A stretch of 64,000 bases of DNA from Jannaschia sp. CCS1. Its GTDB lineage: Bacteria > Pseudomonadota > Alphaproteobacteria > Rhodobacterales > Rhodobacteraceae. The notes below the pieces were generated by a model. The model ran no database searches and had not been told where the DNA came from. It saw only the letters and a list, made by a program, of their open reading frames with translations. Positions 53,542 to 61,280 of this stretch are shown in pieces; positions within the stretch are counted from its first letter, which is position 1, and every line of letters begins with the position of its first letter. A program made the position numbers and the translations under genes. The stretch covers positions 806,001 to 870,000 of the forward strand of contig NC_007802.1 of NCBI RefSeq assembly GCF_000013565.1, given 5' to 3'.

Positions 53542-54225
53542 CTAGGCAAAGGTCGGGAACGGCACCCGCTCCAACGGCGCTTTGTCATAGCGCGCGATCT
53601 CTTGCGTTTCTTCCATGCCCGCGTTGCGCCAATCCACGAAGGACGGATGGGTGACAATCGCCTTGGCATAGGCCTGCGCCGTGCTGGACATCGGCAAGCC
53701 ATAGGTCAGAAGCCGCGTGGCGAGAGGGGCGTAAAAGGCATCGGCCAGGGTGAAGGTGCCGTAAAGAAACGGCCCGCCAGAGCGGTTGATGGCGCGCGCC
53801 ATAACCTCTTCAAACCGGGCGACGTCAGCCAGAACGCCCTCGGACGGCTCGAACCCGGCCCAGGCAGTGCGCAGGTTGACGGGGCACGCGCCGCGCAGGG
53901 CGGTGAAGCCGTCGTGCATCTCAGCGATGATCGACATCGCCTCGGCCCGCTGGACCGGGTCCGACGGCATCACGCCGCGATCCGGGAATGCGTCCGCCAC
54001 ATGCCAGGCAATCGCGATACTGTCCGACAGCATTCCACCTTCGGGCGTGCGAACGGCGGGGACGGTGCGCACTGCGCCAAAGGCCGCGACGTCGTCGTAG
54101 AAGGTGTCTCCATAGATCTCCACCTTGTGGAGCGTGGTGGGGATGTCGAAGGGGGCGAATGCCAGCCAGGCGCGTAGGGACCAGCTGGAATAGGATTGCT
54201 GTCCGATAAGAAGATCATAGGTCAT
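53542..54225 (-). CDS. Glutathione S-transferase family protein
   Basis: A 227-residue protein with an N-terminal thioredoxin-like domain (DLLIGQQSYSSWSLRAWLAF, with serines in the usual active-site area) and a helical C-terminal domain including GPFLYGTFTLADAFYAP. Glutathione is available from the nearby gshB product. GSTs conjugate glutathione to electrophiles or have isomerase roles; the substrate is unknown. No operon partner is evident, as cobC ends 86 bases upstream. Confidence 0.87.
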   Translation of the reverse strand: MTYDLLIGQQSYSSWSLRAWLAFAPFDIPTTLHKVEIYGDTFYDDVAAFGAVRTVPAVRTPEGGMLSDSIAIAWHVADAFPDRGVMPSDPVQRAEAMSIIAEMHDGFTALRGACPVNLRTAWAGFEPSEGVLADVARFEEVMARAINRSGGPFLYGTFTLADAFYAPLATRLLTYGLPMSSTAQAYAKAIVTHPSFVDWRNAGMEETQEIARYDKAPLERVPFPTFA

Positions 54226-54281
54226 GGCGGCAGTTAGGGCTGCGGTAAGGCGGACGTCAATTGAAAGGCCGTGATGGAGGT

Positions 54282-54325
54282 GATCAGGGCCAGTGATTTG
54301 GGGCCACCGATCAGGGGCAGTGATT
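54282..54325 (+). repeat. Short direct repeat at the cobC 3' end
   Basis: GATCAGGGCCAGTGATT (54282-54298) recurs as GATCAGGGGCAGTGATT (54309-54325) with one mismatch. The second copy covers the last codons and stop of cobC. It is probably a small local duplication. Confidence 0.6.
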
Positions 54326-54886
54326 GACTGAGGCGAGGGTCCACGCGGTCCCGTTGAACCGCATCTCGGAAACGGAAAGTGGGTCGATTTTCTGGGCGAT
54401 GATCTGTTTGGGCGTTTGCCCCGTGAGCATCCCGATCTGGCACAGGATCGCGCCGAAATGGGCGACGACGATCAGATCGCCATGGGCTGCCATGTGCCGC
54501 GTGATGGCCGCGCTGACGCGAGTGGCCACGTCATTCCAGCTTTCGCCGCCCGGTGGCGTCACATCGCCGGGATCGTCCCAGAAGGCGCGGCTGAGGACGG
54601 GATCACGATTGCCGACCTCCTCAAACCCCAGCCCGTCCCATGCGCCGAAATCAAACTCCCGCAGATCCCGGTCATGGGGCAGGCGCAAGCGGCCCCCGGC
54701 AATGGCATCGGCAGTGGCCACGCACCGGATCAGGTCAGACGAGATGATCGGCACGCCCAACGGCAGATGATCGCGCATCCGCGCCACGGCGGCGGTATCT
54801 GACAGGTCGGCGGGCACATCACGCCAGCCGGTGAAGACAGTCTGATGCGTGGGTCCATGGCGGATCAGAAACAGGCGGCTCACCAC
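54311..54886 (-). CDS. cobC: Histidine phosphatase, probable alpha-ribazole phosphatase
   Basis: A 191-residue histidine-phosphatase-fold protein with the RHG motif at residues 9-11 (LFLIRHGPT) and a second histidine in LIVVAHFGAILC. In the cobalamin pathway CobC removes phosphate from alpha-ribazole-5-phosphate. The assignment rests on a seven-base overlap with the cobU gene. A general phosphoglycerate-mutase-like phosphatase is the alternative. Confidence 0.72.
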   Translation of the reverse strand: MVSRLFLIRHGPTHQTVFTGWRDVPADLSDTAAVARMRDHLPLGVPIISSDLIRCVATADAIAGGRLRLPHDRDLREFDFGAWDGLGFEEVGNRDPVLSRAFWDDPGDVTPPGGESWNDVATRVSAAITRHMAAHGDLIVVAHFGAILCQIGMLTGQTPKQIIAQKIDPLSVSEMRFNGTAWTLASVNHCP

Positions 54887-55431
54887 GGCTGGTCCACGTC
54901 ATCAAGCTGTGGCTGCCCCTTCAGCACAACAGGCAATCCGGCGGTGACATGGACCACCAGATCGGCATGGGCGGCGAGGCGTTGGTTGACCTCGCCCTGG
55001 GCGCGCTGGAACGCGCGGGCCAGGGCGTTGTCCGGCATCACACCGCCCGAGACGTCGTTGCTGACAAGCACCACGGGCGCGCGCATTTGCAGAAGAACGT
55101 CGATCAGGATCTCAAGCTCTTCATCCCAATCCCCATCATCGACCATCAGGTTTGTCAGCCACAGGGTCACGCAGTCCAGAAGCGCCACTTCGCCTGCCTC
55201 GATCTCGGTGAGGGCCTTGGCCGTCTCATGGGGGGCTTCCAGCGTGCGCCAGCCCTGACCGACCCGCTGCGCGCGATGGGCCGCAATTTTTTCCGCCATC
55301 TCGCCGTCGAGGGCTTCGGCTGTGGCGATGTAGACTTTGGCCAAGCCACATTGGCGCACCTGGCGTTCCGCGAAGGCGGATTTGCCGCTGGAGGCACCAC
55401 CAAGCACGAGGGTGAGGGGGGGGAGGCGCAA
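54880..55431 (-). CDS. cobU: Adenosylcobinamide kinase / guanylyltransferase
   Basis: A 183-residue bifunctional enzyme with P-loop GGASSGKS at 11-18 and the nucleotide-acceptor histidine region KIAAHRAQRVGQGW. It phosphorylates adenosylcobinamide and transfers GMP in the nucleotide-loop assembly of vitamin B12. The frame has no ATG before the P-loop. A TTG at 55431 yields MRLPPLTLVLGGASSGKS, the usual family start, and GGGA precedes it. A GTG at 55488 would add an unconserved leader and overlap the rpoH promoter. It overlaps cobC by seven bases. Confidence 0.88.
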   Translation of the reverse strand: MRLPPLTLVLGGASSGKSAFAERQVRQCGLAKVYIATAEALDGEMAEKIAAHRAQRVGQGWRTLEAPHETAKALTEIEAGEVALLDCVTLWLTNLMVDDGDWDEELEILIDVLLQMRAPVVLVSNDVSGGVMPDNALARAFQRAQGEVNQRLAAHADLVVHVTAGLPVVLKGQPQLDDVDQPW

Positions 55432-55448
55432 TTTTATGTCCCAACGAG

Positions 55449-55478
55449 TGATCCAAACGATGGATGCCTGCGTAGCAT
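55449..55478 (+). promoter_or_regulatory. RpoE(ECF)-type promoter of rpoH: TGATCC-N18-TAGCA
   Basis: TGATCC at 55449-55454 and TAGCA at 55473-55477 are separated by exactly 18 bases. From memory the Rhodobacter sphaeroides RpoE/ChrR consensus is TGATCC-N18-TAAGA, and rpoHII is a known member of that singlet-oxygen regulon. The predicted 5' leader is about 50 bases. Confidence 0.55.
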
Positions 55479-55535
55479 ATATGAACACGCGGTAAACGCT
55501 TGTCGAATAACTGAGTTAGAACACCGGGGGTCGTT

Positions 55536-56414
55536 ATGGCATTTGATATGGGAGATCAGTCTCTGTCCCGTCGCGCGATGAAGGCAGAGTTGTTGGACGC
55601 AGAAACCGAGTTGCGCCTTGCCTATGCGTGGCGCGATGACCGCTGCGAGGAAAGCCTGCACCGGCTGGTGACGGCCTATATGCGCCTTGCGATTTCCATG
55701 GCCGCCAAGTTCAAACGCTATGGCGCGCCGATGAACGACCTGATCCAGGAAGCCGGTCTGGGCCTGATGAAGGCCGCCGACAAGTTCGACCCCGACCGTG
55801 GCGTGCGGTTTTCGACCTATGCCGTCTGGTGGATCAAGGCGAGCATTCAGGATCATGTGATGCGCAACTGGTCGATGGTGCGCACGGGCTCCACCTCCTC
55901 GCAAAAGTCCCTGTTTTTCAACATGCGCCGGGTCCAGGCGCGGTTGGAGCGGGAGGCCATGAAGTCGGGCGACACTCTGGATAAACATCAGCTGCGCCAG
56001 ATGATCGCGACCGAAGTAGGGGTCCCCCTTCATGACGTCGAGATGATGGAAGGACGCCTTGCGGGTTCGGATTATTCGCTGAATGCGACCCAATCCGCCG
56101 AGGATGAGGGCCGCGAGTGGATCGATACGCTGGAAGATGATGGCGAGCAGGCTGAGCACATTGTTGAGCATTTCCACGACACCGCGCAGTTGCGTGACTG
56201 GCTGATCGCGTCGATGAATGCGCTGAATGACCGTGAGAGGTTCATCGTGCGCGAGCGCAAGTTGCGGGAAGATCCCCGGACGCTGGAAAGCCTGGGGACG
56301 GAGCTTGGCCTGTCCAAGGAGCGCGTGCGCCAGTTGGAAGCCGCGGCGTTCGGCAAGATGCGCAAGACGCTGGAGGCGCAGTCGAAGGAGGTCCGGTCAT
56401 TCCTCGCCGTTTGA
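55536..56414 (+). CDS. rpoH: RNA polymerase heat-shock/stress sigma factor, RpoHII type
   Basis: A 292-residue group 3-like sigma-70 factor. Region 2 includes APMNDLIQEAGLGLMKAADK and FSTYAVWWIKASIQ. The RpoH box is QKSLFFNMRR at 123-132, and region 4 has LGTELGLSKERVRQLEAAAF. Region 1.1 is absent. It directs transcription of heat-shock and oxidative-stress genes. The diverged RpoH box and the RpoE-like promoter upstream suggest the second paralogue (RpoHII). A good hairpin with T-run follows at 56546. Confidence 0.9.
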   Translation: MAFDMGDQSLSRRAMKAELLDAETELRLAYAWRDDRCEESLHRLVTAYMRLAISMAAKFKRYGAPMNDLIQEAGLGLMKAADKFDPDRGVRFSTYAVWWIKASIQDHVMRNWSMVRTGSTSSQKSLFFNMRRVQARLEREAMKSGDTLDKHQLRQMIATEVGVPLHDVEMMEGRLAGSDYSLNATQSAEDEGREWIDTLEDDGEQAEHIVEHFHDTAQLRDWLIASMNALNDRERFIVRERKLREDPRTLESLGTELGLSKERVRQLEAAAFGKMRKTLEAQSKEVRSFLAV

Positions 56415-56545
56415 TATTGCACGCGCCGTCGGGGCTTCTGGCCGGGTTGTTTCTGCTGACGCTGGCCGTCTCGCCGCCGCCGGGTACTGGATTTGCGGTG
56501 CTCGGGATCGACTGATCCGCTTTGATGCGCTTCGTGACACGCTGG

Positions 56546-56578
56546 ACGCCCTCGCCCCGATCGGTCTGAGGGCGTTTT
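56546..56578 (+). terminator. Rho-independent terminator after rpoH
   Basis: ACGCCCTC (56546-56553) pairs with GAGGGCGT (56568-56575) across a 14-base loop and runs into TTTT (56575-56578). It ends the rpoH transcript and isolates it from coaBC. Confidence 0.7.
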
Positions 56579-56679
56579 GCTGTGACCCTCACGCCGCGCG
56601 ACAGTGCGATCAACCTTTTGCGATTGAAGGAGGGGCACGGCGCGCTTACCGTGTCGCGGCAGCAAGGCAAGAGGCAATC

Positions 56680-57882
56680 ATGCTAACGGGCAAGCGGATT
56701 TTGTTGATCATCGGCGGCGGAATTGCGGCGTTCAAGTCACTCGACCTGATCCGCCGCCTGCGCGATCAGGGGGCCTTGGTCGTGCCGGTTCTGACCCGCT
56801 CGGCGGAAGAGTTTGTGACGCCCTTGTCGGTCTCGGCTTTGGCGGCGCAGAAGGTTTACCGCGATCTGTTTGACCTGACCGACGAGGCGGAGATGGGGCA
56901 TATCGAATTGTCACGCGCCGCCGATCTTGTGGTCGTGGCGCCTGCAACGGCGGATCTGATGGCAAAGATGGCCGCGGGGCTGGCGAATGATCTGGCTTCT
57001 ACTCTTCTGATGGCGACCGATAAGCGCGTGTTGATCGCGCCGTCGATGAATGTGCGGATGTGGGAGCATCCGGCGACCCGGCGCAATCTGGCGGTGTTGC
57101 AGGGGGACGGCGTTTTGGTCGTGGGTCCGGATGAGGGCAACATGGCGTGCGGAGAATACGGACCGGGCCGCATGGCTGACGTGCCGGAGATTATCGAGGC
57201 CGTGGGGGCTGCGCTTGGGGACGGGTCAATGAAAGACCGCCACGTGATTGTGACGTCCGGTCCCACCCACGAGCCGATTGATCCGGTGCGCTATATTGCC
57301 AACCGGTCTTCGGGCGCGCAGGGGGGCGCGATGGCCGCGGCGCTGCGCGATCTGGGCGCGAGGGTGACGTTTGTCACGGGCCCCGCAGATGTGCCGCCTC
57401 CGGCGGGTGTCGATGTGGTGCGGGTAGAGACGGCGCGAGAGATGTTGTCGGCGGTTCAGGCCGCTCATCCAGCCGATGCGGCTGTCTTCGCGGCTGCGGT
57501 GGCCGACTGGCGGGTTGAAAACGCCTCCGGCTCAAAGATGAAGAAAGATGGATCCGGCAACGCGCCAGCGCTGGAGTTCACGGAGAACCCGGACATCCTT
57601 GCGGGCGTGGCTCGGATGGAGGAGGGGCGGCCAAAGCTGGTGGTGGGCTTTGCGGCTGAGACCGACAATGTGGTTGAGAATGCCACCGCCAAGCGCCTGC
57701 GCAAGGGCTGCGACTGGATCGTGGCCAATGATGTCTCCTCGGAGACGGGCATTATGGGCGGCGATGAGAATGCGATTGTCTTGATTGACGGGGACGGGGC
57801 GGAGAGCTGGCCCAGATTGCCGAAGGCGGAGGTCGCCAAACGGTTGGCGCGGCGCATCGCGGACGCGATTGGTGCGGTTTGA
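56680..57882 (+). CDS. coaBC: Bifunctional phosphopantothenoylcysteine decarboxylase / phosphopantothenate-cysteine ligase
   Basis: A 400-residue fusion. The N-terminal CoaC flavoprotein domain has IGGGIAAFKSLDLIRRL, the active-site histidine in MGHIELSRAAD and the PSMNVRMWEHPA motif. The C-terminal CoaB domain has VTSGPTHEPIDPVRYIAN and the SKMKK lysine segment. It makes 4'-phosphopantetheine for coenzyme A. The ATG at 56680 matches the family start although the frame stays open upstream into rpoH. dut follows after 48 bases, a conserved pairing. Confidence 0.95.
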   Translation: MLTGKRILLIIGGGIAAFKSLDLIRRLRDQGALVVPVLTRSAEEFVTPLSVSALAAQKVYRDLFDLTDEAEMGHIELSRAADLVVVAPATADLMAKMAAGLANDLASTLLMATDKRVLIAPSMNVRMWEHPATRRNLAVLQGDGVLVVGPDEGNMACGEYGPGRMADVPEIIEAVGAALGDGSMKDRHVIVTSGPTHEPIDPVRYIANRSSGAQGGAMAAALRDLGARVTFVTGPADVPPPAGVDVVRVETAREMLSAVQAAHPADAAVFAAAVADWRVENASGSKMKKDGSGNAPALEFTENPDILAGVARMEEGRPKLVVGFAAETDNVVENATAKRLRKGCDWIVANDVSSETGIMGGDENAIVLIDGDGAESWPRLPKAEVAKRLARRIADAIGAV

Positions 57883-57891
57883 GGGGATGGA

Positions 57892-57917
57892 ATTGAGTTG
57901 TATTTGCCCAGATGAAA
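57892..57917 (+). repeat. Gene-end repeat copy D, overlapping the dut ribosome-binding region
   Basis: These 26 bases, including TTGTATTTGCCCAGATGAAA, are identical to the inverse of 6819-6844. Here the tail flows into AAGGAG, the Shine-Dalgarno sequence of dut, so the repeat sits in a coaBC-dut spacer. Confidence 0.7.
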
Positions 57918-57930
57918 GGAGCAGTCGCGC

Positions 57931-58383
57931 GTGATCGTCCGTGTGATGCGAGAGGCATGGGCTGATCCATCGGTGCCGCTGCCGGCCTATGCCACTGCGG
58001 GGGCCGCGGGCGCGGATCTGCGCGCGAATTTTGAGGGTGGGCAAGGGGTTGTGGTGCAACCCGGTGCGCGAGCGCTGATCTCGACAGGACTTCGCGTGGC
58101 CCTTGCGGAGGGGTTTGAGATGCAGATCCGGCCCCGGTCCGGGCTGGCGCTGACGCATGGTGTGACCCTGGCCAATGCACCCGGTACGATTGATGCCGAT
58201 TACCGCGGGCCGTTGGGGGTGATCCTGATCAATCTTGGGGCGGAGGCCTTTATGGTGGAGCACGGCGCGCGGATTGCGCAGGCGGTGGTAGCACCCGTGG
58301 TGCAGGCCAGGTTTGAGCGTGTTGACGCCCTGGAAGAGACGGCGCGCGGCGCGGGTGGGTTTGGGTCCACAGGGACGCGCTGA
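57931..58383 (+). CDS. dut: dUTP diphosphatase
   Basis: A 150-residue trimeric dUTPase. Motifs are [45 protein letters not shown] and a C-terminal [12 protein letters not shown], all intact. It hydrolyses dUTP to dUMP, keeping uracil out of DNA and feeding dTMP synthesis. The start is a GTG with AAGGAG nine bases upstream. It overlaps the next gene in a TGATG junction. Confidence 0.95.
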   Translation: MIVRVMREAWADPSVPLPAYATAGAAGADLRANFEGGQGVVVQPGARALISTGLRVALAEGFEMQIRPRSGLALTHGVTLANAPGTIDADYRGPLGVILINLGAEAFMVEHGARIAQAVVAPVVQARFERVDALEETARGAGGFGSTGTR

Positions 58384-59435
58384 TGGTGTTTGTGTTCTTT
58401 CTTGCCGGGATCTTGTGGGCGCTGGGTCATCTGATGAAGGTGCCCATGGCGGCGCGGCTGAACATGCTGGCGCTGCTGTATGTTGCGGTTCTGGCGGTGC
58501 AGGTCGCCCTGCCCGACGGTCACGCGCTGCGGGAGATGACGGGCGGGTCGATCGCGCTTTGGCTGTTGTTGGGGGCGGGCCTTGTGCTGGTCCTGGCGTA
58601 CCGCGCGGTGTTGACGCGATTGCGGGGACAGGCCGAGGAGATCGAAGCGGAGAGGGAGGCCAGCACCGCTGCGCCCACCGGCCCGTTTCTGGATGTCGAA
58701 TTAGAGCGATATGCGCGCCACATCACTCTGCCGGATATCGGTGGCGGTGGGCAGCTGGCGTTGAAACAGGCCTCTGTGCTGGTGGTCGGGGCCGGGGGAT
58801 TGGGGTCCCCGGTGCTGCTGTATCTGGCGGCGGCGGGTGTGGGGCGGATCGGGGTGATTGATGCCGACCGAGTCAGCCTGTCGAACCTGCAACGGCAGGT
58901 GATCCATACCGACGCGCGCAGCGATATGCCCAAGGTGTTTTCAGCCGAGTTGGCGATGACGGCGCTCAACCCCCATATCGACGTGCGCCCCTACAACCGG
59001 GACCTGACCGCGGAGATCGCGGAGGGCCTGTTCAGCGAGTACGATCTGGTCGTTGATGGCACCGACAGTTTCGCAGTGCGCGACATGATCAACCGGGCGG
59101 CCGTGGCGGCGGGCCGTCCGGTGATTGCCGGAGCCATCTCCGCCTGGGAGGGGCAGGTGACGCTGTACGATCCCGCCGGGGGCGCGCCCTGCATGGCGTG
59201 TATCTTCCCGGATGCGCCGGCGCCGGGCCTGTCAGCGACCTGCGCGGAGGCTGGTGTTATCGGCGCGCTGCCGGGGATCATCGGGTCGATGATGGCGCTT
59301 GAGGTGATCAAGGAGATCACCGGCGCGGGCGAAGGCCTGCGCGGACGCATGCTGATTTACGACGCACTCCATGCGGAAAGCCGCGTGATTTCCGTGCAGC
59401 GCCGCGTGGACTGCTCGGTTTGCGACGGGGTTTGA
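58383..59435 (+). CDS. Membrane-anchored HesA/MoeB/ThiF family (E1-like) protein
   Basis: A 350-residue protein. Three N-terminal hydrophobic helices (about 1-17, 27-44 and 55-75) are followed by a charged linker and an E1-like domain. That domain has the ATP loop GAGGLG at 136-141, D160 in [29 protein letters not shown] and the zinc pairs CMAC and CSVC. MoeB/ThiF proteins adenylate the C-terminal glycine of MoaD, ThiS or similar sulfur carriers. Standard MoeB has no membrane anchor. It overlaps dut by one base. No carrier gene is adjacent, so the partner is unknown. Confidence 0.85.
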   Translation: MVFVFFLAGILWALGHLMKVPMAARLNMLALLYVAVLAVQVALPDGHALREMTGGSIALWLLLGAGLVLVLAYRAVLTRLRGQAEEIEAEREASTAAPTGPFLDVELERYARHITLPDIGGGGQLALKQASVLVVGAGGLGSPVLLYLAAAGVGRIGVIDADRVSLSNLQRQVIHTDARSDMPKVFSAELAMTALNPHIDVRPYNRDLTAEIAEGLFSEYDLVVDGTDSFAVRDMINRAAVAAGRPVIAGAISAWEGQVTLYDPAGGAPCMACIFPDAPAPGLSATCAEAGVIGALPGIIGSMMALEVIKEITGAGEGLRGRMLIYDALHAESRVISVQRRVDCSVCDGV

Positions 59436-59518
59436 CGCGGATTGGACGAAAGGCCGGGTCAGGGCTGGACGGCGGGGCCACGCGCGCCATACTGGCGAAA
59501 ACCAACCGGGAGCAAGAT

Positions 59519-60319
59519 ATGACTCGTTTTTTCGCCGCCGCCTTGGCCGCCCCTCTGGCCGCTTTGATGCCTTTTGCCGCCGCCGCCGATGGGCATTTGC
59601 CTGATCTGGGCGGGCAGGAGGTCGTGATCGTCACGGAAAACGCCTATCCGCCGTTGCAATTCGTGGACCCCGTGAGTGGCCTTGCGATTGGGTGGGAATA
59701 TGACGCGGTGGAGATCCTGGCGGAGCGCCTGAACTTCACGCCCGTCATCGAGAATATCAGCTGGGACGCGATGATCCCCGCCGTCTCGGGCGGGCAGTAC
59801 GATATGGGCATGACGGGCATCACCATCCGCGAAGATCGCGATGAGCTGGTCGATTTCTCCGTCCCCTACATGGTCAGCCAGATGCGCATGCTGGTGGCCG
59901 CCGATGAGACGCGCTTTGACGATGCCGAGAGCTTTGCCGCAGACGAGGATCTGTTGATCGGGACGCAGGCGGGCACCACGCCGTTCTATGTGGGCGTTTA
60001 CGATGTGCTGGATGGGGATGAGGCCAATCCGCGCCTTGTTCTGCTGGAGACGATCCCGGCGGCGATCCAGGCGCTGATCACCGGCGATGTGGATATGGTG
60101 CTGGCCGATAGCGCGGGTGGGCAGGGCTATGTCAGCGCCAATCCCGACCGGTTGCAGATGATCGGGGAGCCGCTTGGCACCGAGGAATTTGGCTTCATCT
60201 TCCCCAATGACAGCGAGCTGACGGCGGCGATCAACGCCGGTCTGGACAGCATGCGCGAGGATGGGACCCTGGAGGAGTTGGACCAGCGCTGGTTTGTCGA
60301 TTACGCGCTCGGCCAGTAA
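59519..60319 (+). CDS. Amino-acid-type ABC transporter periplasmic binding protein
   Basis: A 266-residue family 3 solute-binding protein. A signal peptide ends near AAA-DGH. The mature part has the typical [20 protein letters not shown] start, [20 protein letters not shown] in the middle and a C-terminal [18 protein letters not shown]. It binds a polar amino acid or related compound and delivers it to the permease encoded 42 bases downstream. The ATG at 59519 is chosen for the signal peptide. No ATPase gene is adjacent. Confidence 0.87.
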   Translation: MTRFFAAALAAPLAALMPFAAAADGHLPDLGGQEVVIVTENAYPPLQFVDPVSGLAIGWEYDAVEILAERLNFTPVIENISWDAMIPAVSGGQYDMGMTGITIREDRDELVDFSVPYMVSQMRMLVAADETRFDDAESFAADEDLLIGTQAGTTPFYVGVYDVLDGDEANPRLVLLETIPAAIQALITGDVDMVLADSAGGQGYVSANPDRLQMIGEPLGTEEFGFIFPNDSELTAAINAGLDSMREDGTLEELDQRWFVDYALGQ

Positions 60320-60361
60320 CGAAACAAAGGTGCGCCGGGGGCTCTCGGCGCGCCGTCCCTG

Positions 60362-61159
60362 ATGCTTTCCCGCTCCCCCCAGGACCAGGATTTCCCGTGG
60401 TGGCTTGTCGCTTTGGGCGTGTTTGCGGCCTATGCTTTGTGGCAGCTTTGGACCAGTGAGATCTACTGGCAGGTGCTGACAACGCTTCGGCGCGGCGTGT
60501 GGATCACCGTGATCGTGACGCTTGTTGGCTTCGCCATGGCGAGCCTGATGGGCCTGGGCCTCGCGTTGATGAGCCTGTCACGCCGCCTGATCCCGCGCCA
60601 GATCGCGCGCTTTTATATCGAGGTTGTGCGCGGTGTGCCGATCATCGTCCTGCTTCTCTACATCGCCTTCGTTTTCGCGCCCGGCTTGGTGGCCGCGTAT
60701 AATTGGGTGGCGGAGGCGCTGGGGATGGAGGGTGTCCGCACCCGCGATTTCCCACTGCTTTGGCGGGCTGTGATCGCGCTCGCCATCGGCTATTCCGCCT
60801 TCATCGCCGAGGTGTTTCGCGCGGGGCTGCAATCGGTCGATCCGGGGCAGATCGAGGCCGCGAATGCGCTGGGTCTGAACCGATGGAACAGGTTTCGCCA
60901 CATCATCTTTCCCCAGGCGATCCGCACGATCCTGCCGCCGTTGGGTAATGATTTCGTGGCGATGGTGAAGGACAGCTCCCTCGTGTCGGTCCTTGGAGTG
61001 TTGGATGTGACGCAGTTGGGCAAGGTTACGGCGGCGTCGAATTTCCGGTACTTCGAGACGTATAATGTGGTGGCGCTGATCTATCTGACGATCACGGTGA
61101 CCTTGTCCATCCTGTTGCGGCGGATGGAAAAACGGATGCGGCAGGGTGAGCGGCGGTAA
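60362..61159 (+). CDS. Amino-acid ABC transporter permease
   Basis: A 265-residue HisMQ-type permease with five or six helices. The sequence includes ARFYIEVVRGVPIIVLLLYI and the EAA loop IEAANALGLNRWNRFRHIIF that contacts the ATPase. It probably imports the ligand of the upstream binding protein as a homodimer. The expected ATPase gene is missing downstream, where an M3 peptidase gene lies instead, so an ATPase encoded elsewhere must serve it. Confidence 0.87.
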   Translation: MLSRSPQDQDFPWWLVALGVFAAYALWQLWTSEIYWQVLTTLRRGVWITVIVTLVGFAMASLMGLGLALMSLSRRLIPRQIARFYIEVVRGVPIIVLLLYIAFVFAPGLVAAYNWVAEALGMEGVRTRDFPLLWRAVIALAIGYSAFIAEVFRAGLQSVDPGQIEAANALGLNRWNRFRHIIFPQAIRTILPPLGNDFVAMVKDSSLVSVLGVLDVTQLGKVTAASNFRYFETYNVVALIYLTITVTLSILLRRMEKRMRQGERR

Positions 61160-61160
61160 C

Positions 61161-61223
61161 TTCGCTGAAGCGAAGCGAGAGGCGCTGCCTCTCGCGCTCT
61201 CCGGGATATTTGCCGAACGGGGA
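61161..61223 (+). repeat. Gene-end repeat copy E: two hairpins plus GGGATATTTGCCGAAC tail
   Basis: TTCGCT/AGCGAA (61161-61174) and a perfect 9-bp GCGAGAGGC/GCCTCTCGC hairpin (61175-61195) precede CTCTCCGGGATATTTGCCGA and ACGGGGAA. It lies directly after the permease stop and probably terminates that transcript. Confidence 0.65.
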
Positions 61224-61280
61224 AGGAGGGGGTGTAGGCGCTGGCATTCGGGCCTATGTAAGGGGCAAAGGAGAATGACC

